Source: Caballeronia sp. NK8
GTDB taxonomy: Bacteria > Pseudomonadota > Gammaproteobacteria > Burkholderiales > Burkholderiaceae
Assembly: GCF_018408855.1 (NCBI RefSeq)
Contig: NZ_AP024324.1
Coordinates: 372,001-436,000, forward strand
Length of the DNA: 64,000 nt
Reading direction: 5' to 3'
Of the stretch, positions 43,028 to 51,725 are shown piece after piece (the first letter of the stretch is position 1; each line of letters starts with the position of its first letter). Under the pieces are notes generated by a model, which was not told the origin of the DNA, made no database searches, and saw nothing but the letters and a program-made list of their open reading frames with translations. Position numbers and translations under genes: made by a program.

Positions 43028-44317
43028 ATGAACGACGAACAAGCCAGCGCACGCGATGCAGACACCACGAACGCAGGCATGTCACGCCGCACTTTCATCA
43101 AGGGCGCGGTGGCGGCGGCGGGCATCGCCGGGTTTCCCTACGTGCACGCGCAGGAGAAAATCACGCTGCGCTATCTCGGCACCGCGGTGAACCAGAGCGC
43201 GGAGATCGCGAAGAAGTTCAAGGAAGATACGGGCATCGAGATTCAATACATTCCCGTCACGACCGACGATGTGACCAAACGCATCATCACGCAGCCGAAT
43301 TCCTTCGATATCGTCGACACCGAATACTTCTCGCTCAAAAAGTTGATTCCCGCCGGCACGCTCGCGGGCATGGACGCGAAGCGCATCAAGCTCGCGGACA
43401 AGATCACGCCCGTATTGACCAAAGGAGAGGTGAACGGCAAGAAGATCGGCGATCAGGGCACGGCGCCCAAGAAGGTGATGTTCCTCAAGGGCGCGCGCTC
43501 GACCGAATTCAGCACGACGCCCACCGAATGGATGACGCTCATCCCCACGACCTACAACGCGGACACGCTCGGCATCCGCCCGGATCTGATCTCGCGGCCC
43601 GTGACGACATGGGCCGACCTGCTCAACCCGCAGTTCAAGGGGAAGGCGGCGCTGCTCAACATTCCGGCCATCGGCATCATGGATGCGGCCATGGCGATCG
43701 AGGCGACGGGTCAGGTCAAGTACGGCGACAAGGGCAACATGACGAAGGCGGAGATCGACCAGACCATCAAGGTGCTGATCGAAGCGAAGCGCGCCGGACA
43801 GTTCCGCGCGTTCTGGCGCGACTTCAACGAGAGCGTGAACCTGATGGCCTCGGGCGAAGTGGTGATCCAGTCGATGTGGTCGCCCGCCGTCACCAAGGTC
43901 CGCACGATGGGCATCGCGTGCAAGTTCCAGCCGCTCAAGGAAGGTTATCGCTCGTGGGCGTCGGGCTTCGGCTTTCCCCGCTCGCTGCAGGGCAGGAAGC
44001 TGGATGCTGCGTATGAATTCGTCAACTGGTTCCAGGACGGCTGGGCGGGCGCGTATCTGATGCGCCAGGGTTACTACCCCGGCGTGACCGAAACGGCCAA
44101 GTCGCACATGCAGGCTTACGAGTGGGACTACTGGATGGAAGGCAAGCCCGCCGCGCAGGACATCAAGGCGCCCGACGGCCAGTTGCTGGAGAAGGCGGGC
44201 ACCGTGCGCGACGGCGGCTCGTACAACCAGCGCATGGGGGCGATCGCCTGCTGGAACGCGGTGATGGACGAGAACATCTACATGGTCCAGAAATGGAACG
44301 AGTTCATCGCCGCATAA
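43028..44317 (+). CDS. Extracellular substrate-binding protein (PotD-like), probable Tat export
   Basis: 429 residues. The leader has S-R-R-T-F-I-K-G-A-V followed by a short hydrophobic stretch and A-Q-E at the cleavage point: a twin-arginine-type signal. The mature part has the PotD/family 1 binding fold: L-R-Y-L-G-T-A-V-N-Q, T-W-A-D-L-L-N-P-Q-F-K-G-K and N-A-V-M-D-E-N. Such proteins bind spermidine, putrescine or related compounds; the ligand here is not certain. Good ribosome site GAGGAGAGTCC. 37 bp after the ATPase gene. Confidence 0.85.
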   Translation: MNDEQASARDADTTNAGMSRRTFIKGAVAAAGIAGFPYVHAQEKITLRYLGTAVNQSAEIAKKFKEDTGIEIQYIPVTTDDVTKRIITQPNSFDIVDTEYFSLKKLIPAGTLAGMDAKRIKLADKITPVLTKGEVNGKKIGDQGTAPKKVMFLKGARSTEFSTTPTEWMTLIPTTYNADTLGIRPDLISRPVTTWADLLNPQFKGKAALLNIPAIGIMDAAMAIEATGQVKYGDKGNMTKAEIDQTIKVLIEAKRAGQFRAFWRDFNESVNLMASGEVVIQSMWSPAVTKVRTMGIACKFQPLKEGYRSWASGFGFPRSLQGRKLDAAYEFVNWFQDGWAGAYLMRQGYYPGVTETAKSHMQAYEWDYWMEGKPAAQDIKAPDGQLLEKAGTVRDGGSYNQRMGAIACWNAVMDENIYMVQKWNEFIAA

Positions 44318-44333
44318 GGGAGCGCCGCTCACG

Positions 44334-45248
44334 ATGGCTTCGGTCGAATATCTCCAGCAGGCGAAGCAAACGCCGGTGCGTCACTGGCGCGTGAGCGCGT
44401 GGCTGCAAGCGACGCCGCTCACGCTGACCTTCCTGTTGTTCTTCATACTGCCGCTCGTGATCACGCTGATCGTGAGCTTCTGGGACTTCAACGAATATCA
44501 GATCATCCCGGCCTTCACCCTGAAGAACTATGCGGCGATATTCGACGACTGCGGTTCGTTCACGGACGTCTGCGTAACCTTCAAGACCTACTGGTCGACC
44601 CTCAGGTTCTGCGCGATCGTGTGGGTTGTGACGCTCGTGCTCGGCTTCACGATCGCGTACTTCCTCGCCTTTCATGTGCGAACGACCGCGATGCAGACCG
44701 TGCTGTTTCTCGTCTGCACGATTCCGTTCTGGACCTCGAACGTGATCCGCATGATCTCGTGGATTCCGCTTCTCGGGCGCAACGGACTGGTGAATCAGGC
44801 GCTCATGTCCGCGCATCTCGTCGATCGGCCGATCGAATGGCTGCTGTACTCGAACTTTTCGGTCGTGCTCGCGTTCGTGCATCTCTACACGTTCTTCATG
44901 ATCGTGCCGATCTTCAACGCGATGATGCGTATCGACCGTGCTCTGCTCGAAGCGGCGCGCGACGCCGGCGCCAGCGGCTGGCAGGTCATCCGCGACGTGG
45001 TGCTGCCGCTATCGAAGACGGGCATCGTGATTGGCTCGATCTTCGTCGTCACCATCGTGATGGGCGACTTTCTCACCGTCGGCGTGATGGGCGGACAGCA
45101 AATTGCCTCGGTGGGCAAGATCATTCAGGTGCAGACCGGCTATCTGCAGTTTCCCGCCGCGGCGGCCAACGCGATCATCCTGCTCGCCGTCGTGCTGATG
45201 ATCGTATGGGCGCTGACGCGCGTCGTCGATATCAGAAAGGAGTTGTGA
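44334..45248 (+). CDS. ABC transporter permease (PotB-like)
   Basis: 304 residues with six membrane helices. The EAA loop is seen as E-A-A-R-D-A-G-A-S-G-W-Q-V-I-R-D-V-V-L-P-L near residue 205, the ATPase-contact site of binding-protein-dependent permeases. The N-terminal L-T-F-L-L-F-F-I-L-P-L-V helix and a large second loop match PotB/PotH proteins. Lies 16 bp after the binding-protein gene. Forms the channel with the next permease. Confidence 0.87.
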   Translation: MASVEYLQQAKQTPVRHWRVSAWLQATPLTLTFLLFFILPLVITLIVSFWDFNEYQIIPAFTLKNYAAIFDDCGSFTDVCVTFKTYWSTLRFCAIVWVVTLVLGFTIAYFLAFHVRTTAMQTVLFLVCTIPFWTSNVIRMISWIPLLGRNGLVNQALMSAHLVDRPIEWLLYSNFSVVLAFVHLYTFFMIVPIFNAMMRIDRALLEAARDAGASGWQVIRDVVLPLSKTGIVIGSIFVVTIVMGDFLTVGVMGGQQIASVGKIIQVQTGYLQFPAAAANAIILLAVVLMIVWALTRVVDIRKEL

Positions 45249-45249
45249 C

Positions 45250-46146
45250 ATGGCGGGTGCAATCGCGCATCGGGAACATCGGCCCGCGAGCTTCTACTGG
45301 CTCGCGCTCCTCTTCGGGCTGTTCGTGCTGTTTCTGTATGGGCCGGTCATCACGATCTTCATTCTGTCGTTTCAGGGCCCCGAAGGCGGGCTCACGTTTC
45401 CGATGCGCGGCGTCTCGCTGCACTGGTTCTCCGCCTTGCGCGACGGCGTCGGCGATATCGACATCTGGGCCGCGTTCGGACGCTCCGTCAAGCTCGCGCT
45501 CGCGGTGACGGTGCTGACCGTGCTGTTCTCACTGAGCGCGGGCCTTGCGTTCAGGCGGCGCTTTCGCGGCGATACCGCGGTGTTCTATGTTTCCGTGGCG
45601 AGTCTCATCATGCCGTCGATCATCGTGTCGCTCGGTATTGGCCTCACCTTTCGCCTGCTCGACTCGCTGATCAAATATCTGTCGAACGAATGGGGCTTCC
45701 AGTCGTTCGCGGATAGCTGGACCACGTCGATGGGTCTCTTCACCTCGGCGCTCGGCGCGCACCTCACGTGGACGCTGCCGTTCGGCCTGCTCGTGATGTT
45801 CGCGGTCTTCAACCGTTTCAATCCGGCGTACGAGGAAGCGGCGCGCGATCTCGGCGCTTCGCCGTGGCAGTCGTTCAAACATGTGGTGCTGCCGATCATC
45901 GGACCTTCCGTGATCGGCGTCGGCATGTTCGGGTTCACGCTTTCGTGGGATGAAATCGCGCGAACCTCGCAGGCGATAGGCGATCAGAACACGCTGCCGC
46001 TCGAATTGCAGGGCTTGACGACATCGGTGACGACGCCCGTCATCTACGCGCTCGGCACGGTGACGACGCTGATGTCGCTCGCGGTGATGTTCGGCGGTCT
46101 GCTGATCGTGAGATCGATCGCGCGGAGGAGGAAGGTGGCTCGCTGA
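45250..46146 (+). CDS. ABC transporter permease (PotC-like)
   Basis: 298 residues, six helices; EAA loop E-E-A-A-R-D-L-G-A-S-P-W-Q-S-F near residue 196, followed by K-H-V-V-L-P-I-I. The L-Y-G-P-V-I-T-I-F helix and a C-terminal short cytoplasmic Arg/Lys-rich end fit PotC/PotI. Starts directly after the previous stop (1 bp). Last gene of this importer; the TetR gene at 46152 faces it 5 bp away. Confidence 0.87.
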   Translation: MAGAIAHREHRPASFYWLALLFGLFVLFLYGPVITIFILSFQGPEGGLTFPMRGVSLHWFSALRDGVGDIDIWAAFGRSVKLALAVTVLTVLFSLSAGLAFRRRFRGDTAVFYVSVASLIMPSIIVSLGIGLTFRLLDSLIKYLSNEWGFQSFADSWTTSMGLFTSALGAHLTWTLPFGLLVMFAVFNRFNPAYEEAARDLGASPWQSFKHVVLPIIGPSVIGVGMFGFTLSWDEIARTSQAIGDQNTLPLELQGLTTSVTTPVIYALGTVTTLMSLAVMFGGLLIVRSIARRRKVAR

Positions 46147-46151
46147 GGCGC

Positions 46152-46844
46152 CTACGTCAGTTCGAGCACCCGCTCTCCCGCGAGAAACGCGCGCACGAGT
46201 TCATGCGCCTGCGCCTTGTGTGCGGATTGCCATGAAGGCGCGAGCATGTCGGTATCGAACATCCGGGAGATCGTGTACGCGTTCGACTTGTGAAAGTAGG
46301 CGAGGCTCACGAGCGTCACGTACAGATGCAGCGGATCGATGCCGCGACGCACGGTGCCCGCCGTCTCCCCGCGCCGGATCAGCGTGCGCAGCTTGTCGAG
46401 CACGGGCGATGACATCGCCTGAATCACTTTCGAGCGCTTCAGAAAGCGCGCACGATTCAGATTCTCCCACGACAGCAGGCACAGCAATTCCGGATGCGCC
46501 GCGAAATGGCCTTCGGTGAAGTCGTAGAGCTGGAGAATGCCGGCCGCGGGATCGACGGTCCGCACGTCGAGCGTCACGGCGAGTTCCGCTTCGCGCAGCC
46601 GCGCGAGCACATGTTCGAGCACTTCGACATACAGCGCTTCCTTGCCGCCGAAATAGTGATAGATCATGCGGATGTTCACCTTCGCGCGGTTCGCGATCGT
46701 CTCGACGCGCGCGCCGCTGAAGCCCTTGTCGGCGAACTCCCTGATGGCGATCCTGAAGATGCGCTCGCGCGTTTTGGCGGCGAGCTGCTGGCGGCGCGTG
46801 GGCTCGTCTTTCTGGTTCTTCGCGGGAACAGCGGTACGTGGCAT
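46152..46844 (-). CDS. TetR-family transcriptional regulator (RutR-like position)
   Basis: 230 residues from M-P-R-T-A-V-P-A-K-N at 46844. HTH: I-F-R-I-A-I-R-E-F-A-D-K-G-F, V-E-T-I-A-N-R-A-K-V, N-I-R-M-I-Y-H-Y-F-G-G-K-E-A. The H-Y-F-G-G-K-E-A-L-Y-V-E-V-L motif and acidic C-terminal domain fit regulators of purine/pyrimidine and ureide use such as RutR, but the match is general. Located between the two ABC importers, on the same strand as the BMP-type one; it may control either or both. Confidence 0.87.
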   Translation of the reverse strand: MPRTAVPAKNQKDEPTRRQQLAAKTRERIFRIAIREFADKGFSGARVETIANRAKVNIRMIYHYFGGKEALYVEVLEHVLARLREAELAVTLDVRTVDPAAGILQLYDFTEGHFAAHPELLCLLSWENLNRARFLKRSKVIQAMSSPVLDKLRTLIRRGETAGTVRRGIDPLHLYVTLVSLAYFHKSNAYTISRMFDTDMLAPSWQSAHKAQAHELVRAFLAGERVLELT

Positions 46845-46906
46845 GAATTCGATCGATGAGTTGAACACAGCGCGACGAAACACGATGGTACTCCGTCGCG
46901 CCGCCG

Positions 46907-47824
46907 CTAGCGTTTGAACGGCTGCGTGAGCGCGGGCGGCGCGGTCTGCCGGCCAATCAGGCCCGCTACCGCCACCAGCGCGAGCAGGTACGGCAGCATG
47001 ATGAGCAGCGCCGTCGGCACGTGCAGGCCGAACATCGGCAATTGAAACTGCATCGCAGTGGCCGCGCCGAACAACAGGCACGCAAGCGCCGTGCGTCCGA
47101 TCTTCCAGTTGCCGAAGATGATCGCCGCGATCGCGAGATAGCCCGTCCCGTTGGTCATGCCTTCGGTGAACGTGTGAATGTCGCCGATGGAAATGAAGCA
47201 GCCCGCCGCCGCCGACATCACGCCGGAGAACAACACCGCGCCGTAGCGGATGCGCGCGACCGGCAGGCCCGACTGATCGACCGCGCGCGGCGCGACGCCC
47301 GTTGCATGCAGCGCAACGCCGAGCGCCGTGCGGCGCATGACGACCGAGGTGGCGAGCAAGACCGCAAGCCCCGCATACAGCAACCAGACCTGCCCGAACA
47401 CGGGCTCGCCGATCAGGGGCAATTGGCCCAGCACGGGCGGCGACCAGTGCGCGAGTCCCGGAATCGCGGCGCTCGATCGTTCACCGAAGATCTCGCGATA
47501 AGCGAGCGTCGTGCCGCCGAGCGCGAGAATGTTGATGCCGATGCCCGTCACGATCTGGTTCGCGCGCAAGGTCACGCTCAGGAACGCCTGCAGCAGCGCG
47601 AGCGGAAGCACGCCGAGCATGCCGCACAGCAGGCCGATCGACGGGCTGCCGGTGAGCCATGAGAACGTCGCGCCGAGAAACGCGCCGGTGAGCATCATGC
47701 CTTCGACGCTCATGTTGAGCACGCCCGCGCGCTCGCTCACGAGCTCGCCGGTTGCGGCAAGCATCATCGGCGCGGAGAGACGAATGGATGCGCCCGCGAA
47801 GACCGCCAGAAGTTCGAGATTCAT
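46907..47824 (-). CDS. ABC transporter permease, BMP/nucleoside type (second subunit)
   Basis: 305 residues from M-N-L-E-L-L-A-V-F-A-G at 47824 (GGGGAG ten bases before). Eight to ten helices; V-S-E-R-A-G-V-L-N-M-S-V-E-G-M-M-L is the conserved block of the YufQ/NupC-like BMP permeases, with G-I-G-I-N-I-L-A-L-G-G-T following. Such systems import nucleosides or related heterocycles. ATGA overlap with the other permease upstream. Last gene of the minus-strand importer operon. Confidence 0.87.
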   Translation of the reverse strand: MNLELLAVFAGASIRLSAPMMLAATGELVSERAGVLNMSVEGMMLTGAFLGATFSWLTGSPSIGLLCGMLGVLPLALLQAFLSVTLRANQIVTGIGINILALGGTTLAYREIFGERSSAAIPGLAHWSPPVLGQLPLIGEPVFGQVWLLYAGLAVLLATSVVMRRTALGVALHATGVAPRAVDQSGLPVARIRYGAVLFSGVMSAAAGCFISIGDIHTFTEGMTNGTGYLAIAAIIFGNWKIGRTALACLLFGAATAMQFQLPMFGLHVPTALLIMLPYLLALVAVAGLIGRQTAPPALTQPFKR

Positions 47825-48939
47825 CGCCGTGCTTCTCCCCGGTCGAGCCACAGCGCGCCGCCCGCGAGCGCGATCGTGACGATGCCCTGCACGATCAGCA
47901 CGAGCGCCGAAGGCACTTGCGCGACCATCTCCATGTTGATGCCGCCCGAGCGCAGAAAGCCGAACAGCAGCGCCGCGGCGAACACGCCGGTGATCGATCC
48001 GCGCGCGAGCAGGCCGACCACGAGCCCGTCGAAGCCATAGCCCGACGAAAAGCCCGCCTTGAGCGAGTATTGATCGCCTTGCAGCATCAGCGCGCCGGCG
48101 AGTCCGCTGAACGCGCCCGCGAGCGCGAGCGCACCGACCAGCGATGACGCGATCGGCAAGCCCGCGCGTTTCGCCGCGATGGCGTTCAGCCCGGCGGCAC
48201 GCAGCGCGAGACCGAAGCGGGTGCGCGTGAGCAGGATCGCGGATGCAACCGCGAGCACGATCGTCACCGGCAAGCCGATGTTCAGGCTCATGCCGCTCGC
48301 GGCGAGGATCGCGGGCAGCTTGGTCGGATCGGGAATTTCAAGCGATTCGGGCAGAGTGGCGCCGGTCGTCATCGGCTGGCGCAGCAGCGCTTCGCTCTGC
48401 ACGCACCAGTAGAGCAGCCATACCGCGATGAACGAGAGCAGCAACGTGCTGATCACTTCGTTGGTGCCGGCCTTCGCCTTCAGCACGCCGGGCACGCCAC
48501 CCCAGATCGCGCCCGCCGCAGCCGCGCACAGCATCGGCACGATGAACGACAGGCCGAAGGGCAGATGCGCGCAACCGCCGTAGAGACTCATCGCGGTCGC
48601 AACGATGCCGCCGATCGCGAGTTGCCCTTCCCCGCCGACGTTCGTGAGCTTCGCGCGGTTCGCGATCACGAAGCCCGTGCCGACCAGCGCGAACGCGAGG
48701 CTGCGATTGATCGACGCGCCGATCGCGTACGGCGAGCCCCATGCGCCATCGGCGAACGCGGCGAGCGCATCGGCGATGGAAACGTGCATCAGCGCGATCA
48801 GCGCGAGCGCGGCGAACATCGCGAAAGCGACGGCCGCCGCGATCACGCATGCCACCCGCAATTGCGGCCAGCGCGCGCGCCAGCTCTGCGTACCAGGCGT
48901 GGACGCGAGCGGTGTTTGCAGCTTCATGTGGCGATTCAT
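47821..48939 (-). CDS. ABC transporter permease, BMP/nucleoside type (first subunit)
   Basis: 372 residues from M-N-R-H-M-K-L-Q at 48939, whose ATG overlaps the ATPase stop (ATGA). V-G-T-G-F-V-I-A-N-R-A-K-L-T-N-V-G-G-E-G is the family block, with G-T-N-E-V-I-S-T-L-L-L cytoplasmic loop and about ten helices. Paired with the permease after it. The frame continues open far upstream within the ATPase gene, but that part does not resemble the family. Confidence 0.87.
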   Translation of the reverse strand: MNRHMKLQTPLASTPGTQSWRARWPQLRVACVIAAAVAFAMFAALALIALMHVSIADALAAFADGAWGSPYAIGASINRSLAFALVGTGFVIANRAKLTNVGGEGQLAIGGIVATAMSLYGGCAHLPFGLSFIVPMLCAAAAGAIWGGVPGVLKAKAGTNEVISTLLLSFIAVWLLYWCVQSEALLRQPMTTGATLPESLEIPDPTKLPAILAASGMSLNIGLPVTIVLAVASAILLTRTRFGLALRAAGLNAIAAKRAGLPIASSLVGALALAGAFSGLAGALMLQGDQYSLKAGFSSGYGFDGLVVGLLARGSITGVFAAALLFGFLRSGGINMEMVAQVPSALVLIVQGIVTIALAGGALWLDRGEARR

Positions 48940-50507
48940 GCAGTCTCTCCCGCGCCCGCCATCCACGCGCCGATGCGTCCGCGATTGCCGGCTTCGGGCG
49001 TGCACGTGCCCATGATGCGGCCGCGATACAGCACGACGATGCGATCGGCGACGCTCATCAGCTCGTCGAGTTCGGAGGAAATAAGCAGCACGCCCACGCC
49101 GCGATCGCGCGCCGCGCGGATGTGCGAATACACGGCGGCGACCGCGCCGACATCGAGACCGCGCGTCGGCTGCGCGGCGAGCAGAAAAATCAGCGGATCC
49201 AGCGTCAGTTCGCGCGCGAGCACCGCCTTTTGCTGATTGCCGCCCGAAAGGCCGCCGAACAGCGCATCGGGGCCGCTCGCGCGCACGTCGAAGCGCTGCA
49301 TCAGTTCCAGCGCGGCGCTGCGCATCGCGCCGCGATTCAAGAAGCCTCCGCGCGTATAACGATCGAGATGATTGAGCAGCAGATTGTCGGCGAGACTCAT
49401 GCCGGTGACGCAGCCCACCGCGTGACGATCCTCCGGCACGATGCCCACGCCCGCGTGTGTCAGTTCGCGCGGACTCGCCTGAGTCATGTCGCGGCCCGCA
49501 ATGAAAAAGCGCCCCGCCGATGCGTTCGACATGCCCGCGAGCACCGCGCCGAGTTCGCTCTGACCATTGCCCTCCACGCCCGCAATGCCGACGATCTCCC
49601 CGCGATTCACGACGAGCGTGCAGTCCGCGAGCCGTGTCACGCCTTCGGCATCGGGCGCGCTCAGGCCATCGATTTGCAGGACTTCGTCCTGCAGCGGGCG
49701 CGAATACGGCGAGGCGCTCTTGACGAGCGAGAGCTGGGCGGCGAAATCGTCGGGCGTGTCGTCGCCTTCGCGATGGATCATCGCGTGGACGAGCCTGTCG
49801 ATCTCCGTCGCGGGCGATGCCGAGCGCGCCACCACGCGCCCCGCTTGCAGCACGGTCGCATGCGTGGCGATGCGGCTGATCTCCTTGAGCTTGTGCGTGA
49901 CGAGCACCACGGCGCAGCCGCGTCTCGCCACGCGTTCGCATGTATCGAGCAGCGCATCGATCTCGGCGGGCAACAGCACGGCCGTGGGTTCGTCGAGCAG
50001 CAGCAGACGCGGTTCGCGCATCAGGCACTTCACGATCTCCACGCGCTGCCGCTCGCCGACCGACAGATCCGCGACCTTCGCATCGAGCGCCAGTTCGAGC
50101 CCGACGCTCGCGAGCACATCGCCCACACGCTGCATCTCGCGCGGACGATTCAGCCATCCGCGCGCCTGCCCGAGCAGCAGATTGTCGAGCACGCTGGCAT
50201 CGTCGACGAGACTGAAATGCTGATGCACCATCGCGATGCCGTGCGCGAGCGCCTCGCGCGGATTGCGCGGACGGTACGGCGCGCCGTTCACGTGCATGGC
50301 ACCGGAATCCGGCTGATGCACGCCGAAGATCACGTTGCACAGCGTCGACTTGCCCGCGCCGTTTTCGCCGAGCAGGCAATGCACGTCGCCCGGCATCAGG
50401 TCGAGCGAGACGCCATCGAGTGCGGTGAACGTGCCGAAGCGCTTGCCGATATCGTGCAGCGAGAGAATCGGCGCGGCTTCGGGCAGCGGAGAAGGAAGCG
50501 CGCTCAT
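48936..50507 (-). CDS. ABC transporter ATP-binding protein with two ABC domains (BMP/nucleoside type)
   Basis: 523 residues. First domain has Walker A G-E-N-G-A-G-K-S-T, signature L-S-V-G-E-R-Q-R and Walker B L-L-L-L-D-E-P. The second has the degenerate Walker A G-V-E-G-N-G-Q-S-E, signature L-S-G-G-N-Q-Q-K and A-A-Q-P-T-R-G-L-D, the usual combination for YufO/nucleoside and sugar importers. Starts at 50507 inside the BMP gene's stop overlap (ATGA). Powers the two permeases that follow; with the lipoprotein-type binding protein upstream it forms a full importer. Confidence 0.9.
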   Translation of the reverse strand: MSALPSPLPEAAPILSLHDIGKRFGTFTALDGVSLDLMPGDVHCLLGENGAGKSTLCNVIFGVHQPDSGAMHVNGAPYRPRNPREALAHGIAMVHQHFSLVDDASVLDNLLLGQARGWLNRPREMQRVGDVLASVGLELALDAKVADLSVGERQRVEIVKCLMREPRLLLLDEPTAVLLPAEIDALLDTCERVARRGCAVVLVTHKLKEISRIATHATVLQAGRVVARSASPATEIDRLVHAMIHREGDDTPDDFAAQLSLVKSASPYSRPLQDEVLQIDGLSAPDAEGVTRLADCTLVVNRGEIVGIAGVEGNGQSELGAVLAGMSNASAGRFFIAGRDMTQASPRELTHAGVGIVPEDRHAVGCVTGMSLADNLLLNHLDRYTRGGFLNRGAMRSAALELMQRFDVRASGPDALFGGLSGGNQQKAVLARELTLDPLIFLLAAQPTRGLDVGAVAAVYSHIRAARDRGVGVLLISSELDELMSVADRIVVLYRGRIMGTCTPEAGNRGRIGAWMAGAGETA

Positions 50508-51526
50508 CCCTCCGACACCTTGATCTTGCCGCTCAGGATGTCGTCTTCGATCTGCTTGAGCTTCGCGTCCATCGCGGGCGTCGACTTGCAGACGACCATG
50601 CCCGACGCCTTCGGTCCCATCGCGAGGCCGAACGCCTTGTATCCCGGCTGCCACTGCCCTTTCTCGAGTTGCTCGATCGCGTATTGCGCCTGATAACCCA
50701 CGCCCGTGATGCTGTACGCGATATACAGCGGATCGCTTCCGCAACGGTCCGTATAGCTGCCGATGACGTGCGTATTCTTTTCCTTCGCCGCCTGTTCGAG
50801 CCCGCGCAGGCCGAGGTTCAGGATGTGATAGTGAACGTCGGCGCCTTGCGCGATGGCCGCGGCGGTCGCTTCGCGCGACTTCGAGACGTTGTCGAAGTCG
50901 CCGGTATAGCTCTCGAAGTACTTCACCTTCGGATTCACGTAGCGCGCGCCGTTGCCGAACTCCTTGCCCGCGTTGACGATCGACGGAATCTCCATGCCGC
51001 CGACATAACTCACCGCGCCGTTCTTCGACAGCATCGCGGCGGCCGCGCCCGCGACGAACGCGATTTCGGCCTGCTTCACGTCGTAGCCCGCGACGTTCGG
51101 CGGCATGTTTTCGCCCTTGTTGCCGCCGACGACCGAGAACTTCACGTTCGGAAAGCGCTTCGCGATCTTGAGCACGGCCGCCTGCGTCTGTCCGCCGATG
51201 CCGATCACGAGCTGGTTTTTCGTCGCGAGATTCGTGAGCGCCTGCTCCATGTCCGCATAGTTGATGTTCTCGATGATCTGCGTCTTGAGCTTCGGCCCGA
51301 ACTCCTTCTGCGCCGCGACGACGCCGTCGTAGCCCGATTCCATCCAGCCCTTGTCCGTCTTCGAGCCCGGAATCAGCACGCCGACGCGCATCGCGTCATC
51401 GGCGGCGTAGGCATCGGAGAGAAAGAACGCGGGCACGGCAAGCGCGATGACACCCGCCGTCACGACGACGCGGTGCACGAGACGGCGGCGCAATTTTTCG
51501 CGCGATGCTTGTTGCAGGCTGAACAT
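50504..51526 (-). CDS. BMP-family (PnrA/Med-type) substrate-binding protein
   Basis: 340 residues from M-F-S-L-Q-Q-A-S at 51526, eight bases after AAGGAG; a GTG at 51535 is an alternative. Signal segment ends A-Y-A-A near residue 43. The BMP core has V-G-V-L-I-P-G-S-K-T-D-K-G-W-M-E-S and I-G-G-Q-T-Q-A-A-V. Members bind nucleosides or similar heterocycles. No lipobox Cys is visible, so it is a soluble periplasmic form. First gene of the importer, divergent from the cysteine hydrolase/amidase operon that probably degrades the imported compound. Confidence 0.87.
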   Translation of the reverse strand: MFSLQQASREKLRRRLVHRVVVTAGVIALAVPAFFLSDAYAADDAMRVGVLIPGSKTDKGWMESGYDGVVAAQKEFGPKLKTQIIENINYADMEQALTNLATKNQLVIGIGGQTQAAVLKIAKRFPNVKFSVVGGNKGENMPPNVAGYDVKQAEIAFVAGAAAAMLSKNGAVSYVGGMEIPSIVNAGKEFGNGARYVNPKVKYFESYTGDFDNVSKSREATAAAIAQGADVHYHILNLGLRGLEQAAKEKNTHVIGSYTDRCGSDPLYIAYSITGVGYQAQYAIEQLEKGQWQPGYKAFGLAMGPKASGMVVCKSTPAMDAKLKQIEDDILSGKIKVSEG

Positions 51527-51581
51527 CACTGGCACTCCTTTTGCGTTGACTTTCGGTAAGTAGGTTATTCATGACTGAAAT

Positions 51582-51609
51582 GCACATTGCAACTTCGATG
51601 CCAATGTGC
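51582..51609. promoter_or_regulatory. Inverted repeat between BMP importer and hydrolase operons
   Basis: GCACATTG (51582-51589) and CAATGTGC (51602-51609), perfect 8-bp arms 12 bp apart, in the gap between the divergent BMP-importer and cysteine-hydrolase operons. Candidate site for the TetR (46152) or GntR (40044) protein; which one is unknown. Confidence 0.5.
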
Positions 51610-51725
51610 GTTCCGTTCGATGAAGGACCGCTTGCCCATGTTGTCAGGAACACTCACGTTTCACGCCGCCGCGCTGCACTTTCGAAACAGCCGGCCGGCA
51701 CCGATCCCACGCTTCGGAGAACCCG

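Noticed and set aside
48741..50693. Long plus-strand open frame (650 codons) opposite the BMP-type ATPase
   Set aside because: The minus strand has both ABC domains with all motifs; the plus frame has none.
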